From positions 1,400,094-1,464,093 of the forward strand of contig NC_012992.1 in the NCBI RefSeq assembly GCF_000026365.1: 64,000 nucleotides of DNA, written 5' to 3'. Shown in pieces: positions 36,776 through 46,275 of this stretch (positions are counted from its first letter, which is position 1; every line of letters starts with the position of its first letter). The position numbers were made by a program, and so were the translations under genes. Origin of the DNA: Zygosaccharomyces rouxii (taxonomy: Eukaryota > Ascomycota > Saccharomycetes > Saccharomycetales > Saccharomycetaceae). The notes beneath the pieces were generated by a model, which saw nothing but the letters and a program-made list of their open reading frames with translations, was not told the origin of the DNA and did not search any database.

Positions 36776-36943
36776 TTTGTTAAGAGTTGTTGTAGATTTG
36801 TATTTGCATTGATGATGTCTTGTTGGGAGGGGGAAAGTAGTGCTTGGAAGTAGAGTTGAGAAGCTTGGGCCAGCAGTGGCGATGGATTGTGTTGTAGTAG
36901 TGTAGTTATCTGATGCGTTAATTGTATTATAGTAGGGATATGT

Positions 36944-36956
36944 GGTGTGTGGGCTT
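36944..36956 (-). promoter_or_regulatory. Rap1-like site (one mismatch)
   Basis: The reverse strand reads AAGCCCACACACC, matching the Rap1 consensus RMACCCANNCAYY except at one base. A 13-mer with one mismatch can arise by chance. It is listed because it lies between the Z-region remnant and the forkhead repeat array. Confidence 0.3.
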
Positions 36957-37113
36957 TTTACGACCTGGTCGTTTTCGTCGAAACCAACGATAAACGGACG
37001 AAATAGAGTATTGTAGGCATCGTTTGACTCTCTTAAATAAACGTTTTTTTTAGCTTTTCTCTCATTATTAGTCTCTGTAGCAAAGTAAGGCCGTAATTAC
37101 GAAGTTGAAGCTC

Positions 37114-37282
37114 TTGTTTACATATGATTTACATGTGCATCTGTTTACCTTTTGAATTGTTTACATATGATTTACACTTGCTTGTTTACCTTTTGAATTG
37201 TTTACTTATGATTTACGTTTACTCTTATTTACCTTTTAATTGTTTACATATGATTTACAGTAGTCTTTATTTCCCTTTTGAC
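37114..37282 (+). repeat. Tandem array of four 41-43 bp units with forkhead sites
   Basis: Units start at 37114, 37157, 37198 and 37240 and follow the pattern TTGTTTACATATGATTTAC, about 10 variable bases, then TTTACCTTTTGAA. TTGTTTAC (reverse GTAAACAA, the forkhead Fkh1/2 consensus) occurs at 37114, 37157, 37182, 37198 and 37240, with a variant at 37141. All six cores have the same orientation. Unit 3 contains ATTTACGTTTA (37211-37221), a perfect ARS consensus WTTTAYRTTTW. The array sits 340 bp past the alpha1 remnant. A role as recombination enhancer, silencer or origin is inference. Confidence 0.85.
37211..37221 (+). promoter_or_regulatory. Perfect ARS consensus (ORC-binding) match
   Basis: ATTTACGTTTA fits WTTTAYRTTTW at all 11 positions, inside repeat unit 3. 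Single ACS matches are frequent in AT-rich DNA, so origin or silencer function is only a possibility. Confidence 0.4.
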
Positions 37283-38131
37283 ATGTGTATATGTAACTTA
37301 CACTATACATACTGATATATACCGTTTCTGTCACTTTTTCCAGTTTTTCATCGGAAGCCCACCTTCGATCATTTTTCGCATTCTTGGTAATTGAGGGTCA
37401 AGCATTCAAACAGCTATCCTATATCCCAATTTAGCAGTTGCTGTGGTGTACGCGATCAATTTTAAATAGCTAAGTATGCAATGATCAACCATTTCAAGGA
37501 AGTTGCACTTTGAAAATTTAAAAGTTTAATTTAAGATTATCTAGAAACAATTCAACTAACTAGTAGTATGCGACGGAGGTGAATCTATGCAATTGTTCTT
37601 AATGAATACACCTTTTGAAATAAGTTTGACGGTAGATTGGGTGAGAACTCATGCCGAGTGTGTGCATGAATACCTTGGCGTATTTTATTAAGAGCTGTCT
37701 TTAAGAATAGAAACAGTTTATGTAATGACAATACATAGTTTGCTTTCGTCGGCTCCTTTGTAAAACTAATGTAAGGAACCTTTATCCGTCAGGAGTTCTT
37801 AATGCGAGTACATTAGAATATTAGTGGAGTTAATTACAATAAAAGAAACTTGCTTGGGCGTTATCGTTCGAAGCCCTTCAGAGAAAAAACAAAAAAAGGT
37901 TTCTTACTTTTATATGAGGCACGTGCCATACTCCAACTTTTTCGACGTTCTTTCACCCATTTTCCAAAAGGGAAAGTTCAACTATGAGAACAAAATATAA
38001 ATTAGGAGAGAGATAAACCCAAAAGATTTTTATTAACCTTCCTCTCTATTAGTTCACTTGAGAGATGGTGGTTAAAAAGATTCCTCAAATCGATTCACAG
38101 CCTCGACATTCAAAAAAGGTTTCTTGAAAAA

Positions 38132-38205
38132 TGGTCTCTAGCGGGTTCGAACCGCTGATCCCCGCGTTATTAGCACGGTGCCTTAACCAACTGGGCCAAG
38201 AGACC
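38132..38205 (-). tRNA. tRNA-Ile (anticodon AAT)
   Basis: The 74-nt reverse-strand cloverleaf has acceptor GGTCTCT with AGAGACC and discriminator A, and anticodon loop CTAATAA (AAT). The T loop GGTTCGAACC is canonical. It is intronless. It stands at the change from conserved core to accessory gene content. Confidence 0.95.
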
Positions 38206-40350
38206 TTTTAATTGATGGATGAAGGAGGTTAAGAAAAATAATTAATCATCTGAAGTAGTCACAGGCTCACATTATATGACATGTGACTAAGACTATCTGG
38301 TACCAAACTGTAAGTACCCCATATTCAACGACTACATCCAAGATGCCACAACTAGCTCAGCTTCATATCAACTAAGGTGACAATAATATGTAAAGAAGTG
38401 TGAGACACAACTAGACCTCAGATGTAGCTCAACTAAAAAAAAAACGAGTCTTCAAAGATCATATAAGCAGGTATTAGTGATCCATTCAGAAAACCAGTAT
38501 TATTCTTATGAGTAATCAGACCTTATTTCATTACGCCTTGTGTAATGAACTAAGGTTCAATTATGATAAACGAAAAATAACCAGCTGTAAATATAGGCGT
38601 CATTACTTAATTGAAATGTTTTAATACTATTATGCTTCTTATTACTCTATCTATGAAAAATAGTCTAACAAAATCTAGCGAGCCTCTTATCTCGATGCCA
38701 ATTTCCTATCTAGTAAGTAGTTTCCATTTTCTAGTTACTAGTATACTAGGTTGTAATATGATACCTAGTCCACGTATCACTCTCCATGGACCACATGCCA
38801 TGCCAATTCGTGACATTGGCTATAATTAACCTGTGAACTATGTGGCCCAAGAGGAACAGAATGTGATTCATTTATCTCATCACACTCTTACAACACATCA
38901 GCTATGAAGAAGGACGCGAGTTTTGTACCCTCAATGATAAAATTATCACATCTATAAGGGCTTTTGTACCTCCTTTACTTTGTTGATTATATAGGTAAAA
39001 ATACCCAGACCAACAGTATGATAATCTTATCAAGTATTTACCGCTCATACTAGATAACATATCATGTCATTATTTTACCGTAATCGGACCTTGCTCTGGC
39101 ATATTGACGATCTTCAGATAATTTTCGACTTTCAGCAATGACTGAACAGCTAATGATAGGTCCCTGAAAATTCGAAAGGTCGACATTAATGAGAATTTTT
39201 CCATTGTCAACATAGACTCACTAGAGAAGTATCCTAGAGAAGTATGTGGGATTTAGCAAAAAAAAAAAAAGTGTTCTGTATTACAGTCGGATTATATACT
39301 AGCAATCTCACCATCTTCCTCTATAATCATGCTCTTTCAAAAAATAAAGTGTCATATATTCCTTATCATTATTTCTCTTCTTTCGAAAATACCGTTCGTG
39401 TATTATATTCAAAGACTAATACGACCTCATGGAAACACGAATGGTTTTTCTATCTCTACCTTTGGTCATATCATAGATTAATTTTTATTTAAAGTCTCAA
39501 TTGCCGAAGCTCGAAATAACATTTCTCATCTGCAAGTCTAAATTCTATCTTTCGATGAAATTGAAATCGAATCCACTTAAGGAAGATGATATAAGTAGTA
39601 CTATATATTAATGATCTTTAACTGTGGAAACCATGTTCCTGCCGGAATGTTAATTCAGAAAAATTGCTGGAAAGGAAGCAGTTCAAAGTGAGAAACCCCT
39701 CTTTACTTATTTGATTCCTGAAAAGATCAATGGGTACTAGTAAAACTGTCATATTTTAGTAAATTTAACTCACGCCGAATAACAATTAAAGGTAACCTGT
39801 ATGACGTAAAAGTTTGATGATTAAAAAATGTATTTAGCTGATCTTTGATTGATCTCGTCCCTCAGTGTCTTTTGGAGTGAAGTAATTTTCTAAGGTACAA
39901 CGCTGGTGAAATGGTGTTTTAGAAAGAAAATCAATTGGTTTTGATAAGCTTAAATTGTTTCACTCACTCAACCATTTTTTTCTTTTTTTGTATTCGTTGA
40001 ATATCTATAAGATGAATATTCAGGGATTCCGTTGAAGTAATTCTTACTCAATAACCATCATAATTTGAAGTTATGTAGTTTTAAGGCTTATTATCAAAGC
40101 TTAAAAAATTGAATAAAAGGTATTTGGACAACAGCATTGATGCTTATGTTGAATACTTGTCTATTTAGTTGAGCTTGTTAACAGCTAGTTGTCATTTTTA
40201 AGAAGCATTTTTAAAAAAAAATCGAGCGAAAAATGAATTTTCACCAACTAAACGTTAATGTTTTTTTGAGTTATGCATATTCAAATTGTTATATACTAAG
40301 AATTTATAAAACAGTTCAAAAGAGTTTATTTAATGAATAAATGAGTTATT
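38206..40350. other. 2.1 kb gene-free region upstream of tRNA-Ile
   Basis: AT-rich, with only short unconvincing ORFs. A short direct repeat (CTAGAGAAGTAT twice, about 39221-39246) is visible. Sequence 5' of a tRNA gene is a usual landing zone for Ty-type elements, but I found no intact LTR ends or target-site duplication. Confidence 0.5.
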
Positions 40351-41352
40351 TCACTTAGGAGCTGGTCTTTCTTTAGGGACAGTGATCAATCCCTTTTCTT
40401 CTTTCAATTTAGATTGAACAACTCTCAGAAGTGCGTAGGTGAGAGATAAATTAGGAACCTCAACGCCGTTCTCCTTTGCAATTCTTAAAGGGTTTCCACA
40501 GATAACTTCAATTTCCATGAAATTTTGCTTCTCCACATCGACCAACATAGAGGGTTTAAAATAGATTGGATCATCACATCTAATCATAAATTCAATAACG
40601 TCTTCTGGAAGTGTAACACCATCGGATTTAGCTATTTTAATTATTTCCCTCATAGAAGCCCTAATAATATTATCAATACCACCGAACAATTCTAATCTAC
40701 CAACATCAACACCAGTCAACGCACAGATAGGGTTAAGACATGCGTTATAAACTAATTTCCTCCATCTAGAAAATTTAACATCCTCATCATATTCACAATC
40801 GACTTTTTCATTGCTGTACAAGTCGATAAACTTTCTACAGGAACTTTCCTGTAAATCTTTGCTCAAAGCTGAGTTGTAAAAATACCCTAGCTTGAGAATG
40901 TCCTGTGTTGTATGCTCCACATATCCGTTCCTGTTAATGGATTGAATCAAGCTTACACCGCTAAGAACGATATTTTTAGGAAATTTCTTGAAAAGCATAC
41001 GTTCAATACCGATACCATTTTGAATTAAAACGATCGTTGAATCAGATGTCACTACAGGAGCTATAACTTCCGTGATATCTGTGACGTCTGGGATGTTCTT
41101 TGTAGTAACAACAATATATCCAAATGGTCCAAACTGTTTAGCCTTTTCTACGCTGTTAACTATGTGAGTAGTCTTGAAACCTTCAACATGCCCGTAATCA
41201 CATGAATCAATAGTAAAACCCTTATCAGTCACCTTCGCGTAATCTGATCTTAAAACACTTGTAACAGCGGCTTTACCTGAGTACTCCAGTGCGAATGCTG
41301 CCATGGTACCAACGCCACCTGAACCCACCAATAACACGCTTTCTTTTGTCAT
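40351..41352 (-). CDS. Ketopantoate-reductase-like oxidoreductase (ApbA/PanE family)
   Basis: A 333-residue NAD(P)H-dependent reductase. The Rossmann start MTKESVLLVGSGGVGTMAAF carries GxGxxG (residues 10-15). The C-terminal domain has WRKLVYNACLNPICALTG, with the catalytic-type Lys and Asn, and PSMLVDVEKQNFMEIEVICG, the family's second signature. It is similar in kind to S. cerevisiae YDL144C and Pan5, which reduce 2-oxo acids such as ketopantoate. A role in pantothenate synthesis is possible, but the family contains reductases of other 2-oxo acids. Its promoter is shared with the divergent zinc-cluster gene and holds five GATAA/TTATC elements, hinting at nitrogen control. Confidence 0.85.
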   Translation of the reverse strand: MTKESVLLVGSGGVGTMAAFALEYSGKAAVTSVLRSDYAKVTDKGFTIDSCDYGHVEGFKTTHIVNSVEKAKQFGPFGYIVVTTKNIPDVTDITEVIAPVVTSDSTIVLIQNGIGIERMLFKKFPKNIVLSGVSLIQSINRNGYVEHTTQDILKLGYFYNSALSKDLQESSCRKFIDLYSNEKVDCEYDEDVKFSRWRKLVYNACLNPICALTGVDVGRLELFGGIDNIIRASMREIIKIAKSDGVTLPEDVIEFMIRCDDPIYFKPSMLVDVEKQNFMEIEVICGNPLRIAKENGVEVPNLSLTYALLRVVQSKLKEEKGLITVPKERPAPK

Positions 41353-42123
41353 TTCAATTCTAAACTCTAAACTGATATTACTATCTTAAACTAACCGTTG
41401 CAAATTTTTTGCTTGTTACAATGTACCAAGAAACCAAATCCAGTTTTCATCTCGATTACACCTCTTTCTTATATGTGCACTTTTTCAAAGAGAATTGAGG
41501 TTAAAAGTTAAACCCATAAGCGATAAATACTTGGCTTCAGCCTTAGTTCTAACAGTGCTTAGGTTATCTCAAAGTTTTTTTCCCGATAAACAAGATCCGC
41601 CCTATCTGTTGTTATCAGTTATCTCATTACCGACGGGTGCTAGTCAGTATTCCAAAGTGGTCAAAGTCGGAACTTCAAACAACGACTTGTTGAAGATAAA
41701 CAAAAATCATAATAAGCAGCAGATGATGAGCGAAATCAAGATCAATAAATATGTTTACCAGTTGATTACTCTGCGTTAATCTGTCCGTCAATTCCTCGCT
41801 TGCAGTTTTCAATTTTTAAGGAGATGTGGCCCGATCGAAAAATTCCATTGGCATATGTACTGGAAGATAGGAAGATAGATAGGTAGCTTGATAGAACGGC
41901 TAAAGTTTCCCTAAAGGATTCTCAGAAGTTCGCTCGTTTAGTGAACCGTAACCGATAGTCATAATGGTCCTAATAGGCACATTTTCGATTATTCCGCATT
42001 TGTAGGATTATTTTAAAAAGGCAAGTCAATTTAGTTTAGTTGAAAGCTGGAGGGGAAGCTTCATTGAAAAATATCGGGAACCTTAGTATCTTAGCGTGGT
42101 ACAATAAACAGTATTTGGAAATC
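41353..42123. promoter_or_regulatory. Shared divergent promoter with five GATAA elements
   Basis: GATAA or TTATC occurs at 41522-41526, 41585-41589, 41612-41616, 41619-41623 and 41695-41699. GATA-factor (Gln3/Gat1/Dal80) sites of this type mediate nitrogen catabolite repression in yeast. The region lies between the reductase gene and the zinc-cluster gene. Confidence 0.55.
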
Positions 42124-43908
42124 ATGTCGAAGAATTCAAAAGGGTTTTGTTCTGCATGCCTTCGGGACCAATTGAGATGCAATAGAGGTAAACCTAAATG
42201 TGACAAGTGTAACGAGAGAGGAACCAAATGTAGTTACTCGTTTAAATTAAAGTGGGGTGGTAGACAGTACAAAGACATGAATAGATCTGCTGGAATACCG
42301 AATACAAAATTTTATAAAGGCGCACTTTTGGTAAAAAACAAACGTCTAATAGCAGGTAAGAGTACTCAAAAGGTTAGACAATTTTTACCATTTGGTCAAG
42401 AGGAAAGTAAGCTATCAGCATTTTTCGACGAGGGGTATAAATACACTGAAGAACAACCACAACTACGGCAACAACAACAACCGGAAGAAGCCCCCATCGT
42501 TGATAACAAGACACTAATACCACCGGCATCACTATGCGAAGAAGTTATCCCACTATTGCAAACGGTTCCCACGTACGTCGCGCCAGGGTTGGTAGGTTTA
42601 GAATTTGACGATAGTTCTTGGGAATTCTCTACGTTTTTCAACCTATTCATTAATGAAACTTCTAGATTTTTTGTTGCGTTTCATTCCCAAGCTTTCCCCA
42701 ATCCCTTTCACACCGTTTTACCACAGATGGCACTGAGTTGTCCGACACTGATGAAGTTAATCATTGCATTTGGTGCCAAACATAGAAGAATGATTGCAAT
42801 GGTCGATGAAGGGGCTAACTATCCCTCTTTGGAAGAAAATGGATGTACTTCAGTTGATTTCGGGTATATGGGGGAAAATTTACTGAACCAGGCTTTAAAT
42901 GAACTTGTAAAAAAATTACAGAACTCTGGAGGCAGAGCTGATGATTCTACTATGGCGATTATTCTTTTACTTTCAAGCCTTGGAATATTTTTCAATGATG
43001 ATAGAGTTAATTGGAGAACTCACTATAACGGTGCTAAAAGAATTGTATTCAACGAGCTGGAGATCGATCAGAAATCTGAAGAACCCATAATATACTATCA
43101 AAAGGATTCACCACCACATTTCTTTGTAATGAGATGGTTTATCTATCTTGATGTTGTGGGCCCGCTGTCATCTGGTTTCTTCCATTCCAGATCAGAAGAA
43201 GTGCCAAGACCACACTTTAACTTCAATTTGTTTTATGGCGAGAAGTTCGACAAAAGTTCCATCGAATCATTAGAGGATATATGCCCGCTGAATGGAATGG
43301 ACATGAAATTACTATCTTATTTGACTCGGGTCTCTCAATTGATATTGAAAAAAAAAGCAGTTTCAGTTGATCAAAATGATCATTTCGAAACGGTTGGTAA
43401 GGCAATTTGTCTGGATTACAAGATTTCGAATCATCTTCGGGAAAGTGAAGCAGAAAGAGATTTAGTAGTAAAAAGGTTAAAGACTTTATCAGATCCTTCA
43501 ATGGAGAAACGTTTGGAACGTTATGACATTATAAGAAGCACAAATCTACTCTTTGGTTTAACTGGTATCTTACAACTACGACGCAGAATAGTTGAAATGT
43601 CACAAGCCAGCGAGTTGGTTACCCAATTAGTTCAAAAAATTACTGATCTTATTCGCGAGAAGATTACCGTAAATTCTCCTTCCCTTTCTTGCTTGTCTTT
43701 CTGCTTTTTCACCGTCGGATGTGAATTGGTTGATGAGTCCATGTCTATTCATCGTAGTGTTTATCGTGATCGACTCATGTCATTATGGAAGAGAGGTGTT
43801 CCGAGCGTTCTTCAAGCAGTTAATGTCATGGAGGAATGTTGGCGTCTAAAAAAACCTTGGTGGGTCATTCTTGAAGAAAAGAACTTAGACATATGCCTTG
43901 CATTTTGA
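42124..43908 (+). CDS. Zn2Cys6 transcription factor, candidate cluster regulator
   Basis: A 594-residue protein from the first ATG; the longer frame begins at TTG. The N-terminal zinc cluster is Cys9-x2-Cys12-x6-Cys19-x6-Cys26-x2-Cys29-x6-Cys36, followed by YSFKLKWGGRQYKDMN. A glutamine-rich linker lies at about residues 110-128. The remainder looks like the Fungal_trans_2 type regulatory domain seen in Uga3-like activators (MALSCPTLMKLIIAFGAKHR, LLSSLGIFFNDD). It is embedded among catabolic enzyme genes, so a pathway-specific activator is the natural inference. I cannot assign an ortholog. It converges with the RidA gene, 70 bp apart. Confidence 0.83.
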   Translation: MSKNSKGFCSACLRDQLRCNRGKPKCDKCNERGTKCSYSFKLKWGGRQYKDMNRSAGIPNTKFYKGALLVKNKRLIAGKSTQKVRQFLPFGQEESKLSAFFDEGYKYTEEQPQLRQQQQPEEAPIVDNKTLIPPASLCEEVIPLLQTVPTYVAPGLVGLEFDDSSWEFSTFFNLFINETSRFFVAFHSQAFPNPFHTVLPQMALSCPTLMKLIIAFGAKHRRMIAMVDEGANYPSLEENGCTSVDFGYMGENLLNQALNELVKKLQNSGGRADDSTMAIILLLSSLGIFFNDDRVNWRTHYNGAKRIVFNELEIDQKSEEPIIYYQKDSPPHFFVMRWFIYLDVVGPLSSGFFHSRSEEVPRPHFNFNLFYGEKFDKSSIESLEDICPLNGMDMKLLSYLTRVSQLILKKKAVSVDQNDHFETVGKAICLDYKISNHLRESEAERDLVVKRLKTLSDPSMEKRLERYDIIRSTNLLFGLTGILQLRRRIVEMSQASELVTQLVQKITDLIREKITVNSPSLSCLSFCFFTVGCELVDESMSIHRSVYRDRLMSLWKRGVPSVLQAVNVMEECWRLKKPWWVILEEKNLDICLAF

Positions 43909-43978
43909 AGTTATAATTATCATGTCATTGATATTATTCTGTTTCTATTTTTTTCTACAGAAGAAAATTTATGATTCA

Positions 43979-44368
43979 TTACAAAGTCTGAGCAATACAT
44001 TCTAATTCAACTTTCAGTTTTGGATCTGGGAAACTAACCACTATACAACTTCTAGCTGGTGCACCAGGAAAATATTCCTGATAAATTTTATTAACTGGAG
44101 CTGCAAATGAACCGTCCGCAACGAACAACAAAACTTTCAACACGTTGTCGATTGAAGAACCACTTGCTTTTAATACATTTTTCAAATTTTCTAAAGCATT
44201 ACGCACCTGCTGGTCCAATTCTTCAGCTAATGTACCAGTTTTAGGATCAGTACCCACACAACCGGAAGTAAAGACCAATTTCTTTGCATCTGCGGTAACA
44301 TAGGCAGGTGATAAAAGGCTGCTTCCTCCAAGAGGTCCAACTTGATTCCAGGTGATTTGAGTGGGCAT
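43979..44368 (-). CDS. RidA/YjgF family enamine-imine deaminase
   Basis: A 129-residue protein with the RidA fold signatures. These are FTSGCVGTDPKTGTL, an internal TLAEELDQQVRNALENLK helix, APARSCIVV with the substrate-binding Arg (106), and VELECIA near the C-terminus. RidA proteins hydrolyse reactive 2-aminoacrylate-type enamines/imines formed by PLP enzymes. There is no mitochondrial presequence, so it is more like cytosolic Hmf1 than Mmf1. Placement beside a PLP aminotransferase and other catabolic genes suggests a pathway-dedicated copy rather than the housekeeping one. Confidence 0.9.
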   Translation of the reverse strand: MPTQITWNQVGPLGGSSLLSPAYVTADAKKLVFTSGCVGTDPKTGTLAEELDQQVRNALENLKNVLKASGSSIDNVLKVLLFVADGSFAAPVNKIYQEYFPGAPARSCIVVSFPDPKLKVELECIAQTL

Positions 44369-44832
44369 TTTTGATGAGTTTTTTAGACTCTTGATCTGTT
44401 AATGAGTATTATTTACCTTTTACATGAAGAATCCGAGAACTGACCACCTTTATATATTCCAACTATCTAATCTATACAAATTCTACCTCCCAAAATGGAA
44501 TAGCATTGTCTCATGCTATCAGTACCAGAATTGGTTGCTACATCATTCAGATTGACCAATTAGGATAGTATCTGAAATCGACTTCCGCTGTTGACTACTA
44601 TTGAATTTTCCCATATGGTCAAAAAGAAATTCAGAAGACAGTCCTTATTTGACACCTTTAACCCTTTTTCTACATTGATAGGATATGACGTCAACAAATA
44701 TTAGAGCAACATTTCATAAGGACCCTGGAAATGCTGAATGGCGAATTGTAATGTTTGTCCTAAAAAAAAAATAGAAAATTGTAACCTTAAACATAACCGC
44801 CAAAATTGGCACATAACCTATATTGTACTTAT
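44369..44832. other. Intergenic: RidA promoter and quinone-reductase 3' flank
   Basis: About 460 bp of AT-rich sequence. A TATATATT-like element lies near 44452. No gene or clear GATA pair is seen. Confidence 0.45.
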
Positions 44833-45606
44833 CTAATCTAAAATATGAATTTTAAAACCTTCTTTACCTGGAGCGAGCTCTTCTTTGAGTTGCAATTGAG
44901 GAATGGTATAATCACCACCATTCTGAGATCTATAAGCAATTGGTTTGGTACTTTCGAAGGTTGCAATTCTTTCTCTCAAGCTGGATTCAATCGCTTTGAA
45001 TCTGTTCTCATCGACAAAATTACTATCAAATACAACGAATGGCGGTAATGCCTGATAACCAGCATAGAAGAAAATACCATGGTTTATGGGGAATAATAAA
45101 TCTTCAATTGGTCCACTGACACTTCTACCACTATATGTATTCCCCTTACCACCAATTCCAGTAATCAGCATAGCACGTTTGCCTTTGAACAACCCATCAC
45201 CATAGCGAACATGTTTCTTATCATCATCATATCTACCATATCCGATCCCATATGAGAAAACACGTTCAACCCATCCTCTCAAAATTGCTGGCATCGAAAA
45301 CCACCAGAAGGGGAACACAAAGACCAAGGCATCTGCCCAGAATAATTTTTCATGTTCTTTTTTAACGTCCTCTGAATATGCATTCTCTTCATATGCCTGC
45401 TTAGATCCCAAAATAACATTGAATTTTTCAGATTTATCGTAATGTGGGAAATCATCTATATCTATAGCACTTTTCCAATTCTGAGCATAAAGATCTGTAA
45501 GCTGTATTTCGTCACCTTGTTTCTCAAACTGATCTTTGGCCACCCTAGCCAAAGAGGCAGTCAGGGAAGCCTTTTCTGGATGTGCCAATAATATTAGTAC
45601 CTTCAT
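44833..45606 (-). CDS. Flavodoxin-fold NAD(P)H:quinone oxidoreductase (NQO/MdaB type)
   Basis: A 257-residue protein. The start MKVLILLAHPEKASLTASLA is the flavodoxin-like FMN/FAD phosphate loop of NQO-type reductases. FPFWWFSMPAILRGWVERV is the family's core signature, and GIGGKGNTYSGR contributes to the flavin/substrate site. Such enzymes reduce quinones or related electrophiles with two electrons. This type is common in bacteria and filamentous fungi and I do not recall an S. cerevisiae counterpart, so horizontal origin is possible but unproven. It shares its 669-bp promoter with the divergent aminotransferase gene, implying co-regulation. Confidence 0.87.
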   Translation of the reverse strand: MKVLILLAHPEKASLTASLARVAKDQFEKQGDEIQLTDLYAQNWKSAIDIDDFPHYDKSEKFNVILGSKQAYEENAYSEDVKKEHEKLFWADALVFVFPFWWFSMPAILRGWVERVFSYGIGYGRYDDDKKHVRYGDGLFKGKRAMLITGIGGKGNTYSGRSVSGPIEDLLFPINHGIFFYAGYQALPPFVVFDSNFVDENRFKAIESSLRERIATFESTKPIAYRSQNGGDYTIPQLQLKEELAPGKEGFKIHILD

Positions 45607-46275
45607 AACAAAGAATTTTCGTCGAAATAGAAAGATATAGATATAATCGCGATGTTTCTCTTACGAACGACGGCAATAGATTCGACATTTTCCAAGGTTT
45701 TTCACCTTATTATACCATCGATAGCAGGCTGCAAATAACTGTGTTATACAAGGTATCTTCGATCAGCTGTTGACCCCCTGCTTACAAATTTGTATTACAG
45801 CAATGTTAAACAATATTCTTCGTTTTACCCACATATGTCTTCCTGTGTGTTAGAACCTCTAATGTGTCTCACCGTTTGATACAGCCGTACTCGCTCCAAA
45901 TGGACTTAGAACCTCCATCTTTATCTACGGCAGTTAACGAACGAGGAAGGTGTTAAAAACATGTTGAAGAAAATTAAATAGGAAACTCAAACTTATCAGT
46001 TTATTGATAAGCATATCCATTAAGATCAACCTTGGTAAATCGCTGTCGAGTAACACCATCAGTTCGTGATGGCATGTTGGGATTAGATTACAGTAGCAGA
46101 TACAGAAGCATCAATCAATGCCTCTTCACAAAAGTAGAAAGTCTTTATAGCCTTGACGGGGTATATAAGGACCAGTGAAATATGAACATCTCGAAGTAAT
46201 CTGTCCAGTTGTGATTTCAATAACAAAAAATCATCATTAAAGAAGACTAATAATAAACCAAATCTCTTCTAAGCA
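45607..46275. promoter_or_regulatory. Shared promoter of quinone reductase and aminotransferase genes
   Basis: Contains an inverted GATA pair, CTTATCA-6 nt-TGATAAG (45992-46011), and a TATA element TATATAAG at 46162-46169, about 107 bp before the aminotransferase ATG. Two adjacent GATA sites are the classic UAS-NTR arrangement. Confidence 0.65.
45992..46011. promoter_or_regulatory. Paired inverted GATA elements
   Basis: CTTATCA and TGATAAG form perfect 7-bp arms around GTTTAT. In yeast, paired GATAAG sites bind Gln3/Gat1 and Dal80; that reading is from family knowledge, not from this sequence alone. Confidence 0.6.

Larger units (their letters stand above)
36776..38131. other. Gene-free region between the mating cassette and tRNA-Ile
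   Basis: About 1.35 kb without a credible ORF. A 63-codon frame across the forkhead repeats is a by-product of the array. SLA2, the usual right neighbour of MAT in pre-duplication yeasts, is not present here or elsewhere in the window. Confidence 0.7.

Noticed and set aside
37124..37315. A 63-codon ORF running through the forkhead repeat array
   Set aside because: It is a by-product of AT-rich tandem repeats. Unit lengths of 41-43 bp change frame from copy to copy, so the repeats do not encode a repeated peptide.
38206..39250. Possible solo LTR 5' of tRNA-Ile
   Set aside because: The location is right for a Ty insertion, but I could not find TG...CA ends, a primer-binding site or a 5-bp target duplication.
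41495..41779. 94-codon ORF in the shared promoter at 41.5 kb
   Set aside because: It has no recognisable domain and overlaps the GATA-rich divergent promoter; a chance ORF is more likely.
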